From Psychrobacter sp. UBA6766 (lineage in GTDB: Bacteria; Pseudomonadota; Gammaproteobacteria; Pseudomonadales; Moraxellaceae), in the NCBI RefSeq assembly GCF_002453355.1, contig NZ_DKGQ01000042.1, forward strand, positions 1 through 64,000: a stretch of DNA of 64,000 bases. The letters are read 5' to 3'. Shown here piece after piece: positions 63,906 through 64,000 of the stretch; position 1 is the stretch's first letter, and each line of letters begins with the position of its first letter. A program made the translations under genes and the position numbers. A model generated the notes under the pieces. It ran no database searches, was not told the origin of the DNA, and saw only the letters and a program-made list of their open reading frames with translations.

Positions 63906-64000
63906 TTAACCGTTTGCTACTTTATCATTGACCGCTTCCCGTAGTGCTTTGCCAGGCTTAAAGTGCGGAATCGCTTTGGCAGGAACAGGAACGCTCTCAC
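63906..64000 (-). CDS. ihfB: Integration host factor beta subunit, 3' end
   Basis: The last 30 codons and stop of a gene cut by the window edge. The readable part is ESVPVPAKAIPHFKPGKALR followed by EAVNDKVANG, which is the C-terminal end of IHF-beta (IHF/HU fold). The order ihfB-lapA-pyrF supports this over HU. Confidence 0.9.
   Translation of the reverse strand, partial: ESVPVPAKAIPHFKPGKALREAVNDKVANG

Overview
The window looks like a chromosomal segment of a gammaproteobacterium of the family Moraxellaceae, most likely Psychrobacter. The basis is the overall protein sequences, the gene neighbourhoods (alaS-lysC-csrA, prmA-zinc ribbon protein-fis-purH, hupB-ppiD, the complete isc operon, ihfB-lapA-pyrF), an AT-leaning composition, and a tmRNA whose tag reads ANDETYALAA. 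Almost all of it is housekeeping DNA. There is no prophage, CRISPR array, rRNA operon or intact insertion sequence. The assignment rests on recognition of families, not on a database search.

Region 1 (1-12.2 kb) is the most accessory part. A TtrS/TtrR-like two-component system (minus strand) stands back to back with a two-gene cytochrome operon (plus strand): a membrane-anchored three-heme cytochrome of the alcohol-dehydrogenase type, overlapping by one base the thiosulfate dehydrogenase/tetrathionate reductase TsdA. After a terminator come an FdhF/YdeP-type molybdopterin oxidoreductase and FdhD. A long structured non-coding leader then precedes a sodium:solute symporter and a 44-residue companion membrane protein. 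The simplest reading is a sulfur-oxyanion sensing and redox module next to a separate molybdoenzyme module.

Region 2 (12.3-13.6 kb) is an RNA cluster: tRNA-Cys(GCA), tRNA-Leu(UAA), a decayed IS5-family transposase fragment, and ssrA (tmRNA, minus strand) with its own promoter and terminator. Region 3 (13.6-32.4 kb) holds an esterase, aroC, prmB, an L,D-transpeptidase, a DUF389 membrane protein, alaS, lysC (with an internal start for its beta subunit), csrA, a HopJ-family protein, a YeaC-family protein, nadK, a Bax-inhibitor-1 family protein and a CcoI-type copper ATPase.

Region 4 (32.9-44 kb) has PBP1b with a TPR lipoprotein that resembles its activator LpoP, then prmA, a DUF3426 protein, fis, purH, ppiD and hupB. 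Region 5 (44.4-52 kb) has an unrecognised tail-anchored protein and iscR-iscS-iscU-iscA-hscB-hscA-fdx, preceded by an IscR-type operator/promoter and interrupted by two RNA hairpins. Region 6 (52-64 kb) has a membrane class III nucleotide cyclase, a HIT protein, mfd, rraA, an SDR-like protein, rpsT with a structured leader, a histidine phosphatase, a metallophosphoesterase, pyrF, lapA and the 3' end of ihfB.

The best candidates for something undescribed are the rewired TtrSR/tsdA module, the three-hairpin leader before the symporter, the long hairpin in the rpsT leader, the terminator inside the isc operon, the terminator abutting the purH start, and a 20-bp-arm inverted repeat at 26.9 kb that looks like a dispersed element.
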